Shown piece by piece: positions 45,401-53,559 of a stretch of DNA of 64,000 nt. Below the pieces are notes generated by a model. That model was not told the origin of the DNA. It saw only the letters and a list, made by a program, of their open reading frames with translations, and searched no databases. Origin of the DNA: Candidatus Omnitrophota bacterium. GTDB lineage: Bacteria > Omnitrophota > Gorgyraeia > Tantalellales > Tantalellaceae. The stretch is from NCBI GenBank assembly GCA_014728045.1, contig WJMH01000012.1:234503-298502 (forward strand), written 5' to 3'. The translations under genes were made by a program, and so were the position numbers. Numbering within the stretch: the first letter of the stretch is position 1; each line of letters starts with the position of its first letter.

Positions 45401-48400
45401 AAAAGGGTCCTGGATTTCATGATCAAGATCAGGGATGAACAGGAGCTTGATGGCCGACTCGAAGAGATATATGAACGATTAGGCCGTTTCTTTTGGATGG
45501 TTAAAAAATGTGCCCCCAAGCCCTCCATCATCGATTACGGCCATTACTGGAGGAACATGGGATTTCTTCAAAAGGCGGTATTCGAAAACACTGAACTAGC
45601 GCCTGAAATGCTTGAATTCCTGGCCGGGATAGCTCATTTGGATAATGTCCCGGAAAGAATGGTTCCCCTGGAAGGCAGGGAGCTCGAAGTTTTCGTGAAC
45701 GGGTCGTTAAAAATGACCGAAGACCAGAGAAAAGGTTTTCTTGAAAGATACACCGAAGAAGGTATGCCGCACTCCAGGGTCAAGGAGGATTATTTCAGGG
45801 CCATAGATAAGATATATACGGATATATTGGCACCGTTTATTTCCGAATTAAAGGATATGCCCCGCGAGGAAAAAAGATCATATATAGGCCAACTCTCCAA
45901 AGCTCTTGTTCATTATTTTAACAACAACGGGACGGATGGAAAGAATACCATTGAAGAAGATATAGAGCAGATAAGATCATTGTTCGGTATAGTCCATCTT
46001 AATCTGGCGGTGTGCCTGAAAAGTCTGGGGGCATGCAGATTAAGGGTAAAAGATTTTGAAGAACTGAGAAAAGTTCTGCCCTACAATAATGCTCTCACCC
46101 GCATAATAAGAATGCTGGGCGAGTCGACTAATATAATAGGAGGATATGTTGATGTGACCGAATACGTAATAGAAGAGGGCCAGTTCGAGGAGTTCAAAAA
46201 GACCATAGTTTATATGGCCGAAAAAACAAAACGAAACACACCGGCCAACATTGAGGGGATGCTGTGCGCATTGAGAGGTTATATGCGCAAAGACCGGCTT
46301 GCGAAATGGAATTCTTCCGATTGGGATTCGTTCAGGTCAGATATCGAAGGATATTTACAGCTGGGGTTTTCGAGCATAACTTACAATATGTTCACATATT
46401 ACAGGAACAACAAGGATGACGATGAAGCCATGGAAAGATTCAAAAAAAGCGTGAAAAAGGCGCTTCCGGCAGATTCGTTATGGGGAGGCTTCAAGGGTTT
46501 TTCAGAAGAGAGTAAAACTGAATTCGGTTTCGGTGTTTCGGATGAACTGGCCATTTTATCGCGATATATCCCGATAGTGAATTATTCCGCTCGCGATTAT
46601 GCCGGAACCTATGAAAAAGTGAAAAGCGCTCTTCAGGGAAAAGACGGATATTATGACGAACTTGACGAAGAAATGAGGACGATGTTCGAGTTCGAGTACA
46701 GCCGGTCCGCGGATGTGCTTTACGAGGGGGACCAAAAACTGAAGAAAGAACTTTTTGAGAGCTTGCGCCGTATCATGAGCGAAGAAAAGCCTTTAAACGA
46801 GGTTGACCACAACAGCAGTTTGCATTTTTTCCTTCCTTTTCTTATAAGAGAAATAGACGGGGATGTGGATATTAATTACTTAAGTCGGGTTCCGGAAAAA
46901 CTATCCATACAGAGAGAATACCTGCGCAGTCTGGTCACTTTGTTGACGGAAGATTTCGAAGATGGAAAAGAAGCAATTATGCAAAAGGTCAAAAAAGGAA
47001 TCGATTCTCTTGACGATTCAGGCCGAAAGGCCATGGTCGACAGGTTCGTGACCGTGAGGCTCGGTTCGGTAAGAAAGAAAAAAAAGATATTCCGCACGCA
47101 GGCGGCTTTCGTGCCAGCCGTAAAAGAGGGTGATATCTCCGGAATTGCGGAACTGATAAATAATATCTGGTTCTCCAAGATTACAAGCAAGGACCTTAAG
47201 CCCGGTGTATTGAGGAAGTGGTTTTCAAAAGGCATAGACCGGTTCTCGGGGAAACTGGCCAAGGATTCCGGTGTTTCCAGGAAGAAGGTCGAAGAAATGA
47301 TGCGCGAGGCTTTTGAAGCGGCACTTGTTCTCCTCAGGGAAAAACCTCCTTTATCGGATCAGGAGCGGCGGGAGGAACTTCTTTTTTCCTCTATTGCCAG
47401 GAACCTTGAAAAGGAGGTCGATGAACTGGTCATAAAAGCCGATAAGGTGCTTTCGGGATTCAAGCTTCTTGAATCCCTTGCGCGGAACTGTTATTATGTC
47501 GGCCTTTTCGATGACGCCATGCACATGATGGAATTCATGATGACCGGGGTCTGCACCTGGGGGAGCAGGCCTTGGCAGATAAAGGATAATCCTCCCCATT
47601 TTTCCGTACTAGCTCTTAAGGACGGAACCGGTAAATTGCTTGGTACGAGCCAGGTACAGGTTGTTAAAACGCCTGTGAGAGGGTTTAAGGACAGGACCTC
47701 TAAGAGAGGTTACAATGCGCTTGTGCTTACCGGAATAAACCTTTACCAAAGAGATCTTCCGATGAGCGAGGTCAAGGCGGTTATGAGCCTTATCGAGGCG
47801 GCATATGTTCTAGCCGAGGATGCCGGGGTTGTTCCGGTAATAGCGGCCAAAGATTCTATCTATACAAACCAAAGTAAAGTAAAACAGATAATAAGGTCTC
47901 TTATTCACAAGGGATTGTTAAAAAAGAGAAAACTCGCCGAAAAGGTCACACTTAGTAATGGTAGTTATGCATATAATTATCAAATGGTGTATCAGATAGA
48001 TCTTTCACGCGAAGAGTATTTTCTAAAAAAGACGTCCCTGGAAAAAATATTGAACGCCGAAATTAAAGAGGAAGAAGAGCCAAAAAGGAGCATGATGATC
48101 GCTTCAAACCTTTTTGAGCTTACCTACGGTCATAGTCGCAATAAAGAAGAAGCGGTTGCCCTGGGCGCGGAGATAGAGCGCATACTGGGATCGTTCCCGG
48201 ACAGGATAATGGAAGACGCCAGATTGGCAGTCTCGATGAAGGGCCTTTCACCAGAGATAGTGATGGACACTTCTGTGAACGAAAGCAGGGTGGAGGTATC
48301 GCCGCAGAGGGCCCGGATGATTATCGGAAAGGATGTACTTTTCGAAAAAGGCCGTATCGACAGCATTATTCTCTCTGAAAGACTTTCCGAAATGATCGCC

Positions 48401-50656
48401 GCTTTCATCCTTGATGACTACCAGGATCTTTCTGAGGCACGTTACGAAGACGAGAACGCCTTTTTCAAACTCGAGATCACGAAGACCTTGATAAACCACT
48501 CTAATTATTTGGCACTGTATCATCGCTTGTTACACAGGTATAAACCGGAATCCGGTAATCGCTGGGTGGAAAAAACCAATGAAGAGAAAAGGGATCTGGC
48601 CAGGAGCTACCAGAGGGACATTGACAAAGCTACATCCGGGATGAAAGGTATATATCAGTGGAATGTGTTCCTGTCCGTAATGCAGGATGCCGATCCGATG
48701 TTCCTGGTGTTGAATTACATAAGCATGATATCGCTGGATCCGTATCTTGGCCAGACGGCTATGCCTGAGATCATATCAAGGATAAAAAGGGTGAATGTAG
48801 AAGAAATGACAAGTATAGCCCGCTTGAGGAATCTGATGGCATCTTGCTATGTTTTTGGGGATGAGGCGGATGAAGTTACGCGGGCGGTCAGGACCACCTT
48901 CGCGAATTTTCCCGTGAGCGAGGGACTAAAACTTCTCAAGAACGGTCTTATGTCAACGACCAGTGAACAGAATTTTTACAGGGCAATGGAGGCGCTTCTC
49001 TCGGGTGTATTGCCTCTTTCCCGCAAACAGGTGAGCCAGGAGGTCCAACAGATGCTGGAAGATGATCTTTTCGGCAAAGAGGATAGACCCCGGGCGATAA
49101 GTTCTGCCGTGGAGGAGATCTTGGTGAAAAGGATCGGTTCCGGCGGTCTCAATGCGTTTGTTGAAGAAATGCTCGGGACCAGAGGGGATAAGAAAATACC
49201 TTATATAAGCGTGCTTCAGGAATTCCTGGACCGTGGAGCAAATGCTGATGATTATGGTTTCTTGAGGGATGCCGGTGTCGGGGATGTTATATTGCCGGAC
49301 GGGGACATGGAAGCGCCTTCACCCGTGGAGAACGACCCCATCAGGGAATTGTTTATTACCGGTCTTGAGCCGGAAACGCAGGATGAGCCGCAGGAGCAGG
49401 TAGAAGCAGAAGGGCAAGAACCGGAGCAAAGCGAAGATGTGGCCGGGGAAGAAACCGATTATGCCATCACCGCCGCAGAGAAAAAAGATATCAAAGGGAT
49501 CAGACGTCTCTTAGAAAATATGGATGAGAAGGATTTTCTGCCTTCCCCCGATGTGTTGCCCAAGAGGGTATCAGGATATGATGAAGGAGACCGTTTCCTG
49601 GTCGCCAAAACCGGCGACAGGATCGAAGGTTATATTTATGCTTCACTGGAGACTGATGAACAGGGCGCCGAGGGGGAAAGCGTTCTTGACATCATAGAGA
49701 TCGCGGTGGCCCCCCGTAGCAGGGAGAGGGGCATCGGTCGGGCCTTGTTCGAAGAGGTCTTTCTTGACGCTTGGGGAAAAGGTGTTAGAAATTTCTCGGT
49801 GAGTGCCATGCATCCGGCAGTGGAGAAGATCGCCGGATCCTTCGGGTTCGAAAAGCGCGGCAATGAATATTACATGGGAAGTAAAAAGAAAAAGAAGGCT
49901 GAAAGCTTCGCCGAGAGCGACAAGCCGGGAAAAGAAGCAAAAGAGAAACAGAGCGCCTCCACGGGAGCAGATGGACAGCCTGTTCCGGACGGACAGGTCG
50001 TAATCCGTGATTTCAAGCCGCAAAAGCTTAGGGATATGAATGATCCAGAGAGTTTGGCCATGACTTTCGTGGACCTGGTCCTGTCGCGGCTGCATTCCGA
50101 CGGTACGGAAAAAATAGTCCTGGCTTTTGAGGATAATGTCTCCAGGGGGAATAACGGGGTGCCTATGAGCTTATGCAGGGAACTTGAAGAACTGAAGAAA
50201 GAGCCAAAGTTCGAAAAACTGCTTAAAAACCTTGTAATTATAAAAGGTTCAATGAGAACGATAGGTAGGGAGACCGAGAGGTATCTGGACGAGGAAAGAA
50301 ATTCGGTGTTCATATTCGCTTCCAATGAGGCCAGGTCCGAAGAAGAAGAATCCATTGCCGAAAGGATGAAAAGCAGGGCGAAAATGGTCCTTATCGACCA
50401 GAAAGCGCTGTCCTTTGACAGCTATTATCCCCTTATGGAGATCGTCACGATCTCGCTTGCATATGAACTTTCCCCGGATCTGCTTAAGGCTCTGAAGGAT
50501 GATATCGATCTCGACTCGGTCAACATAGGATCGATAAGCATGGAAGAGCAGAGGTGTTTCCTCAAGTTCGTGCTTCTTCCCAAAGCTGAAAAACTGGACA
50601 AACAGCTTCTCATGGAAAAGACGAGAGCTCTCAGGATGGCCCTGAGGTCCGCTTGA
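42413..50656 (+). CDS. Giant exported protein of 2747 residues with central membrane cluster and GNAT-like regions
   Basis: Begins with a signal peptide, SFSVLLVLLFILHTSGWAEQ (residues about 11-30). Residues 30-190 form an N-terminal region ending in an acidic linker. Residues about 190-580 are helical. Four hydrophobic segments follow (about 582-606, 643-667, 694-714 and 735-757), then about 800 helical residues. Residues about 1563-1870 show a GNAT-like layout, AAFVPAVKEGDISGIAELIN and later HFSVLALKDGTGKLLGTSQ. A clearer GNAT domain spans about 2350-2490, with IIEIAVAPRSRERGIGRALF, the acetyl-CoA motif A. The last 220 residues resemble an alpha/beta fold (KIVLAFEDNVSRGNNG). Such giants are known in Omnitrophota. 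Function is unknown; the acetyltransferase parts would face the cytoplasm or periplasm depending on topology. Confidence 0.8.
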   Translation: MLFNIRKHILFKSFSVLLVLLFILHTSGWAEQNTPVVGDNTLQVQNFFQVLDPASLIESEIVYLMESTKGRFNELNSRFYPRVAGTPLYIGFDGKEFIDGRWVIPCAVSSEKSSVLYEAVVSNDGKVTMEPFKGRTTIKGLGKSFTEIKGIPGEDPDEPQAVDRDGTSEGEDADEGSLRGDDAENDGNIPRIGKKAKVTHISSERSSHEFTVKYGLFESTIEPRLLREDVNDYLKEAFEGYTTGNPEHDALLGDILGMRFKHPVQQYTYDELIEDILGLCNYKHQGENWIAVHKFLADDPIPVFHELLELYSKGSSLDLRLHINWATKMALKYGLYKYFKKLTWLFKGRLVVELWLCGQNSKKRIRATSIPVRGEVLSIAVKNYTPKRGCHYIYHDGIRALSRILFKERDRALTDKIKYIQTVTPGGIEDTSLDMINAPEGPVSKRAKKILEKFVKYPHQSVLYGIVSEMENRGLLTDPMQRKMSGLLRLIIKRSKCSRNALRALHAAVKAGVLKKEGITYLRRLFGRIIKRTESEQLELFHALYSGWAGMDGRKNGPEMSVLDPLLLEYGQHFGRNNERIKKSFLGMIVGWALIPAVFAFRYIISLKALRTIYRKIYFGIASDEPLEDISGLEYLFEEYILPYGGMVIVVSVLLFMLSQLVISIIDGIDPKGLELATHNSKNKRDSSDVINFSVLKGAFLLWMAIVAKFCSGFVTPVSQRGKVTPFFIELNSIGSYGFVPAIIIAAGAAVFFTVKYFVESRRAKDLGSCGYDLMFHLHQKGLMTGKNSRVIRSLILDLRNYELVYSYGIEDVVRAYTALIDNGAVDDGNLKEYAGLLRYMWDGKKDPVSIFSQNSDDDRNALLVFRTIRRMALYDKFNKKKLLGKINKLIDEMKRVERSWNTANFIKTLENFIEMGVIDEENYEDYLNILVQLSGDEDCSEFIQFLETVVSYSVEQNADLSKLLSLKDMPVECIKTSLITLAKIIDSDTLGKGDFKRVLDFMIKIRDEQELDGRLEEIYERLGRFFWMVKKCAPKPSIIDYGHYWRNMGFLQKAVFENTELAPEMLEFLAGIAHLDNVPERMVPLEGRELEVFVNGSLKMTEDQRKGFLERYTEEGMPHSRVKEDYFRAIDKIYTDILAPFISELKDMPREEKRSYIGQLSKALVHYFNNNGTDGKNTIEEDIEQIRSLFGIVHLNLAVCLKSLGACRLRVKDFEELRKVLPYNNALTRIIRMLGESTNIIGGYVDVTEYVIEEGQFEEFKKTIVYMAEKTKRNTPANIEGMLCALRGYMRKDRLAKWNSSDWDSFRSDIEGYLQLGFSSITYNMFTYYRNNKDDDEAMERFKKSVKKALPADSLWGGFKGFSEESKTEFGFGVSDELAILSRYIPIVNYSARDYAGTYEKVKSALQGKDGYYDELDEEMRTMFEFEYSRSADVLYEGDQKLKKELFESLRRIMSEEKPLNEVDHNSSLHFFLPFLIREIDGDVDINYLSRVPEKLSIQREYLRSLVTLLTEDFEDGKEAIMQKVKKGIDSLDDSGRKAMVDRFVTVRLGSVRKKKKIFRTQAAFVPAVKEGDISGIAELINNIWFSKITSKDLKPGVLRKWFSKGIDRFSGKLAKDSGVSRKKVEEMMREAFEAALVLLREKPPLSDQERREELLFSSIARNLEKEVDELVIKADKVLSGFKLLESLARNCYYVGLFDDAMHMMEFMMTGVCTWGSRPWQIKDNPPHFSVLALKDGTGKLLGTSQVQVVKTPVRGFKDRTSKRGYNALVLTGINLYQRDLPMSEVKAVMSLIEAAYVLAEDAGVVPVIAAKDSIYTNQSKVKQIIRSLIHKGLLKKRKLAEKVTLSNGSYAYNYQMVYQIDLSREEYFLKKTSLEKILNAEIKEEEEPKRSMMIASNLFELTYGHSRNKEEAVALGAEIERILGSFPDRIMEDARLAVSMKGLSPEIVMDTSVNESRVEVSPQRARMIIGKDVLFEKGRIDSIILSERLSEMIAAFILDDYQDLSEARYEDENAFFKLEITKTLINHSNYLALYHRLLHRYKPESGNRWVEKTNEEKRDLARSYQRDIDKATSGMKGIYQWNVFLSVMQDADPMFLVLNYISMISLDPYLGQTAMPEIISRIKRVNVEEMTSIARLRNLMASCYVFGDEADEVTRAVRTTFANFPVSEGLKLLKNGLMSTTSEQNFYRAMEALLSGVLPLSRKQVSQEVQQMLEDDLFGKEDRPRAISSAVEEILVKRIGSGGLNAFVEEMLGTRGDKKIPYISVLQEFLDRGANADDYGFLRDAGVGDVILPDGDMEAPSPVENDPIRELFITGLEPETQDEPQEQVEAEGQEPEQSEDVAGEETDYAITAAEKKDIKGIRRLLENMDEKDFLPSPDVLPKRVSGYDEGDRFLVAKTGDRIEGYIYASLETDEQGAEGESVLDIIEIAVAPRSRERGIGRALFEEVFLDAWGKGVRNFSVSAMHPAVEKIAGSFGFEKRGNEYYMGSKKKKKAESFAESDKPGKEAKEKQSASTGADGQPVPDGQVVIRDFKPQKLRDMNDPESLAMTFVDLVLSRLHSDGTEKIVLAFEDNVSRGNNGVPMSLCRELEELKKEPKFEKLLKNLVIIKGSMRTIGRETERYLDEERNSVFIFASNEARSEEEESIAERMKSRAKMVLIDQKALSFDSYYPLMEIVTISLAYELSPDLLKALKDDIDLDSVNIGSISMEEQRCFLKFVLLPKAEKLDKQLLMEKTRALRMALRSA

Positions 50657-50738
50657 TGCGTGCTTTCTGGATTGTTTCATTGTGTACGCGGCATTTCATT
50701 GGCCACAATATCCGCAGGAACAGGCTTACAGTAATGGC

Positions 50739-50768
50739 TTGACAATATGGCGGATTCTGTGCTATTTT
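50739..50768 (+). promoter_or_regulatory. Promoter of nikR
   Basis: A perfect -35 TTGACA at 50739-50744 and a -10 TATTTT at 50763-50768 are separated by 18 bases, giving a strong sigma-70-type promoter 28 bases before the nikR start. The -10 is overlapped by the candidate NikR operator. The Shine-Dalgarno CTGGAGG lies at 50785-50791. The 139-base gap 50657-50795 holds nothing else I can identify. Confidence 0.75.
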
Positions 50769-50785
50769 CATTAAAAAAGTAACAC
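50759..50785 (+). promoter_or_regulatory. Candidate NikR operator (autoregulation)
   Basis: GTGCTAT at 50759-50765 and GTAACAC at 50779-50785 are separated by 13 bases. The right arm is identical, and the left matches 5 of 7 positions, to the GTGTTAC-N13/14-GTAACAC consensus reported for non-enterobacterial NikR. The site covers the -10 element, so NikR binding with nickel would repress its own gene. Confidence 0.6.
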
Positions 50786-50795
50786 TGGAGGCAAA

Positions 50796-51212
50796 ATGGC
50801 GGATGTATTCAGGTTCGGGATATCTCTTCCCAGGGACCTAATAGAAAAATTCGACAGGCTCATCAGGCAAAAAGGGTATACCAGCCGTTCAAAGGCACTC
50901 GGCGATCTTATCAGGCAGGAGCTTATCAAGGATGAGTGGAAACAGGGAAAATCGATCGCAGGTGCCGTGACGCTCGTTTACGACCATCATAAACGCGATC
51001 TTCTCAACAAGGTCACCGATGTCCAGCACGATTTCCAGAACCTTATAATATCGACCCAGCATATACACCTGGATCACAATAACTGCCTGGAGATAGTCGC
51101 CATAAAAGGGGACTCGAAGGAAGCCCAGTCACTTAAGGATATACTAATGTCATTAAAAGGCGTCAAGCACGTGACACTTAGCATGTCGAGCACCGGTAAG
51201 GGATTGAAGTAG
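50796..51212 (+). CDS. nikR: NikR nickel-responsive ribbon-helix-helix regulator
   Basis: A 138-residue repressor. Residues 3-45 are the ribbon-helix-helix DNA-binding region (FRFGISLPRDLIEKFDRLI and SRSKALGDLIRQELI). The C-terminal ACT-like domain keeps all four high-affinity nickel ligands, H78, H89, H91 and C97, corresponding to Escherichia coli H76, H87, H89 and C95, in QHDFQ and QHIHLDHNNC. This is the length of known NikR. The gene is followed by a TonB receptor and an ABC transporter, so it probably controls nickel uptake, and a candidate operator overlaps its own promoter. Confidence 0.95.
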   Translation: MADVFRFGISLPRDLIEKFDRLIRQKGYTSRSKALGDLIRQELIKDEWKQGKSIAGAVTLVYDHHKRDLLNKVTDVQHDFQNLIISTQHIHLDHNNCLEIVAIKGDSKEAQSLKDILMSLKGVKHVTLSMSSTGKGLK

Positions 51213-51247
51213 GCCTATATTTTTTTCATATACGGTAGCACGAAACG

Positions 51248-51282
51248 CAGATATGTAGCAATAATCCGAACGGATATATCTG
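51248..51282 (+). promoter_or_regulatory. Inverted repeat upstream of the TonB-receptor leader
   Basis: CAGATAT at 51248-51254 and ATATCTG at 51276-51282 are exact reverse complements with a 21-base spacer. A TAAAAT at 51285-51290 could be a -10. The spacing does not match the NikR sites I know. A single GTAGCAC, one mismatch from the NikR half-site, is at 51235-51241. Operator identity is uncertain. Confidence 0.35.
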
Positions 51283-51294
51283 GATAAAATAGTT

Positions 51295-51392
51295 GCCCCG
51301 CCGCCCGACTTTGGCAGAAGGAACGGCGGGGCTGGAACCCAGAGGTCAGAAAGAACTCCGAGCCCAGAGATGATTATACCACATCTCTGGGC
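51295..51392 (+). ncRNA. Structured 5' leader of the TonB-receptor operon with alternative pairing, candidate cis-regulatory RNA
   Basis: Two strong stems lie in the 204-base gap before the receptor. GCCCCGCCG 51295-51303 pairs perfectly with CGGCGGGGC 51324-51332 (9 bp). GCCCAGAGAT 51362-51371 pairs perfectly with ATCTCTGGGC 51383-51392 (10 bp, loop 11). A second copy of CCCAGAG at 51338-51344 could pair instead with the same CTCTGGG strand, giving two exclusive folds. No T-run follows; the purine-rich Shine-Dalgarno is 51402-51410, so translation control would be likelier than termination. I do not recognise a known riboswitch class. Confidence 0.5.
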
Positions 51393-51416
51393 CGGGAAAA
51401 AGAGGGGGGTGGTTGT

Positions 51417-53531
51417 ATGCGGTTTTACGGGATGTGGCGTAAACCAGTAAAGGTGTTCCCGGTGATGTTGTTTTGGTTCTTTGCTCTTTCTTGCCAGGCA
51501 CTCGCCGCGGAGAAGCCGGAATATATAGATCTGGGTACGGTCTATGTAGATGAAAAAATGGGAGCGGTAAACTTCAAGAAGGGTGATATCATCCGGGAAA
51601 AGAGAATAGACCAGCCAAGGTTATCCGGTACCGCGGAAGGACTCTTTGAGAATATTGCCGGGATCGATCTTAAGCGCATTTCACCTGCTGGGGATACCGG
51701 CCGTGGAGTGATCCTGCGGGGGTTTGACGAATCGAGATACAAGGTGCTTCTGGACGGCAGACCCATTAACGGTAGCGGTGTTTTCGGCGGGGAATATGTC
51801 GACTGGTCTGCGATCACTACAGAAGATATCGAGCGGGTGGAAATAATCCGAGGGATCACAACCGCCCAGTACGGGGATACCCTGGGGGGCATTATAAATA
51901 TAGTCCCCAAAAAAGGCAGGGAAAAGATGAAGATCGATATCCGTTCATCATACGGGTCTTTTAATACCGTGGACGCGGCGGTAGTCCACAGCGGCAATAT
52001 CACTAAAGATGTATACGACAATCTTTCGTACGGCTACTGGAGAACGGACGGGTATCTGAGGAACAATTTCGTTGACCGGCATAATTTTTCTGGGAGACTG
52101 GAAATGCTAATGCCTCGAGATATGATCCTTGAGCTGGGTATGATATATACCTTGCAGAAAAGGGGTTTTGTCGTAGAGAACAAAAAAGACAGGTCGAATT
52201 ATGACAGTGATTATCCCGAATCCGATGAGGACATCGGAGGAGGCCCCCGCATACACTGGTGGGGCAGGCCCGGACCATTCGGACCGGTAAGAGCGTCCAA
52301 ATACTGGGGTGACGGAAGTTACTGGATCAACAGAAGAGGCCAGTACGACGTCAAGCTCGAAAAATCATTCGATTCATTTGATTTGAAGGCGCAGGGATAT
52401 CTTAACAGGCAGGAAAGAACGGAATACTACTACGCCATAGATGACGAGAATAAACTTGTTCTTGAAAGGTATACAGAACCGGAAAGATCGGGAGGATGGC
52501 TTTTGGATATATCCATGCCTGCGGAGGATTATTCGGTGGTCTACGGGGCAGAAGGAGTGTATCTGGGATACGGCAAGCAGCAGATCAAACATGCCGACAG
52601 TTCTTATTTTCGTATACAGCCCGCTTCGTATGACGAACCTGAAAAGGCAAGCCGCCGACATGCTATCTTCGCGCAGGGAGAGTGGGACATAACGGATTCA
52701 CTGTATGTGGACATGGGATTGCGTTACGACAATTACTGGGCAAAGCCTATCGATGTTCTTTACGTGCAGGGTCTTAGTCCTACTTTCGGGGTAACGTACC
52801 AGATCCGGGAAGGTCTTGAGGCAACAGCGCATTTCGGTCAGGCCTACAGGTTCCCCACCTCGCCTGAATCCTACTGGTTCTTTGCCGGTTATCAGCCTAC
52901 GGGGAGAAAAGACCTTTCTCCGGAGAGGGCGCTGCAGGGAGAGGCCGGTTTAAGTGTGAATATCCCCGATAAAGCTAAGTTCGAGGTAAGAGGATATTAT
53001 TATGACGTGGAGGATTATATCAGGACCATCTTCGGCTATAAACCATCCAGGGTGGTTTACAACATAGATAAGGTTATCCTCTGGGGGATCGAGGCCGAGG
53101 CAAGATATTGTTTGGCGGCTGGACTGGATTTATTCGCTAATTATACTTTTCAGTCCACCAAAAAGGAAGGTGATATCCTGGATGAGAGTTCGGAACTATC
53201 GGATAGTCTGACGGAACTTCCCGATAACAAGGTAAATGCCGGGATAACGTATTCATTCCGGGCGTTCACGGGCGAATTCGTCATGAGATATGTGGATAAA
53301 AGGAGCGTGATCATAGGAGACCTTACAAAATCCGGTGCTTCCGAATTGGCGGATCTGGAACAATTCGCGACATTTGATCTTAATCTGACCTACAAGATCC
53401 TTGAAAATGACAATGTTACGGGCAAGGTAGGAATCGCTGTCGAGAACATTTTTGATGCCAGTTATGAGGAAAGAGAAGGTTTTCCCATGCTTGGCAGGAT
53501 GATAACCGGCAGGATCAGTCTGACCTTTTAA
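51417..53531 (+). CDS. TonB-dependent outer-membrane receptor
   Basis: A 704-residue outer-membrane active transporter. The signal peptide covers residues about 1-31 (VFPVMLFWFFALSCQALAAE). A TonB-box-like IDLGTVYVDE follows. The plug has TAEGLFENIAGIDLKRIS, GVILRGFDESRYKVLLDG, and VEIIRGITTAQYGDTLGGII. The barrel ends in TGRISLTF with a terminal phenylalanine, the usual assembly signal. Downstream genes encode a binding protein, permease and ATPase in order, and NikR lies upstream, so the ligand is probably nickel or a metal chelate; cobalamin or heme cannot be excluded. No TonB, ExbB or ExbD is in the window. Confidence 0.92.
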   Translation: MRFYGMWRKPVKVFPVMLFWFFALSCQALAAEKPEYIDLGTVYVDEKMGAVNFKKGDIIREKRIDQPRLSGTAEGLFENIAGIDLKRISPAGDTGRGVILRGFDESRYKVLLDGRPINGSGVFGGEYVDWSAITTEDIERVEIIRGITTAQYGDTLGGIINIVPKKGREKMKIDIRSSYGSFNTVDAAVVHSGNITKDVYDNLSYGYWRTDGYLRNNFVDRHNFSGRLEMLMPRDMILELGMIYTLQKRGFVVENKKDRSNYDSDYPESDEDIGGGPRIHWWGRPGPFGPVRASKYWGDGSYWINRRGQYDVKLEKSFDSFDLKAQGYLNRQERTEYYYAIDDENKLVLERYTEPERSGGWLLDISMPAEDYSVVYGAEGVYLGYGKQQIKHADSSYFRIQPASYDEPEKASRRHAIFAQGEWDITDSLYVDMGLRYDNYWAKPIDVLYVQGLSPTFGVTYQIREGLEATAHFGQAYRFPTSPESYWFFAGYQPTGRKDLSPERALQGEAGLSVNIPDKAKFEVRGYYYDVEDYIRTIFGYKPSRVVYNIDKVILWGIEAEARYCLAAGLDLFANYTFQSTKKEGDILDESSELSDSLTELPDNKVNAGITYSFRAFTGEFVMRYVDKRSVIIGDLTKSGASELADLEQFATFDLNLTYKILENDNVTGKVGIAVENIFDASYEEREGFPMLGRMITGRISLTF

Positions 53532-53559
53532 GTAAAAACAAGCAGGGAGTTGACCAGTT

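Noticed and set aside
51213..51416. Cobalamin riboswitch before the TonB receptor
   Set aside because: Neither the conserved GCCACTG box nor the other core elements are visible.
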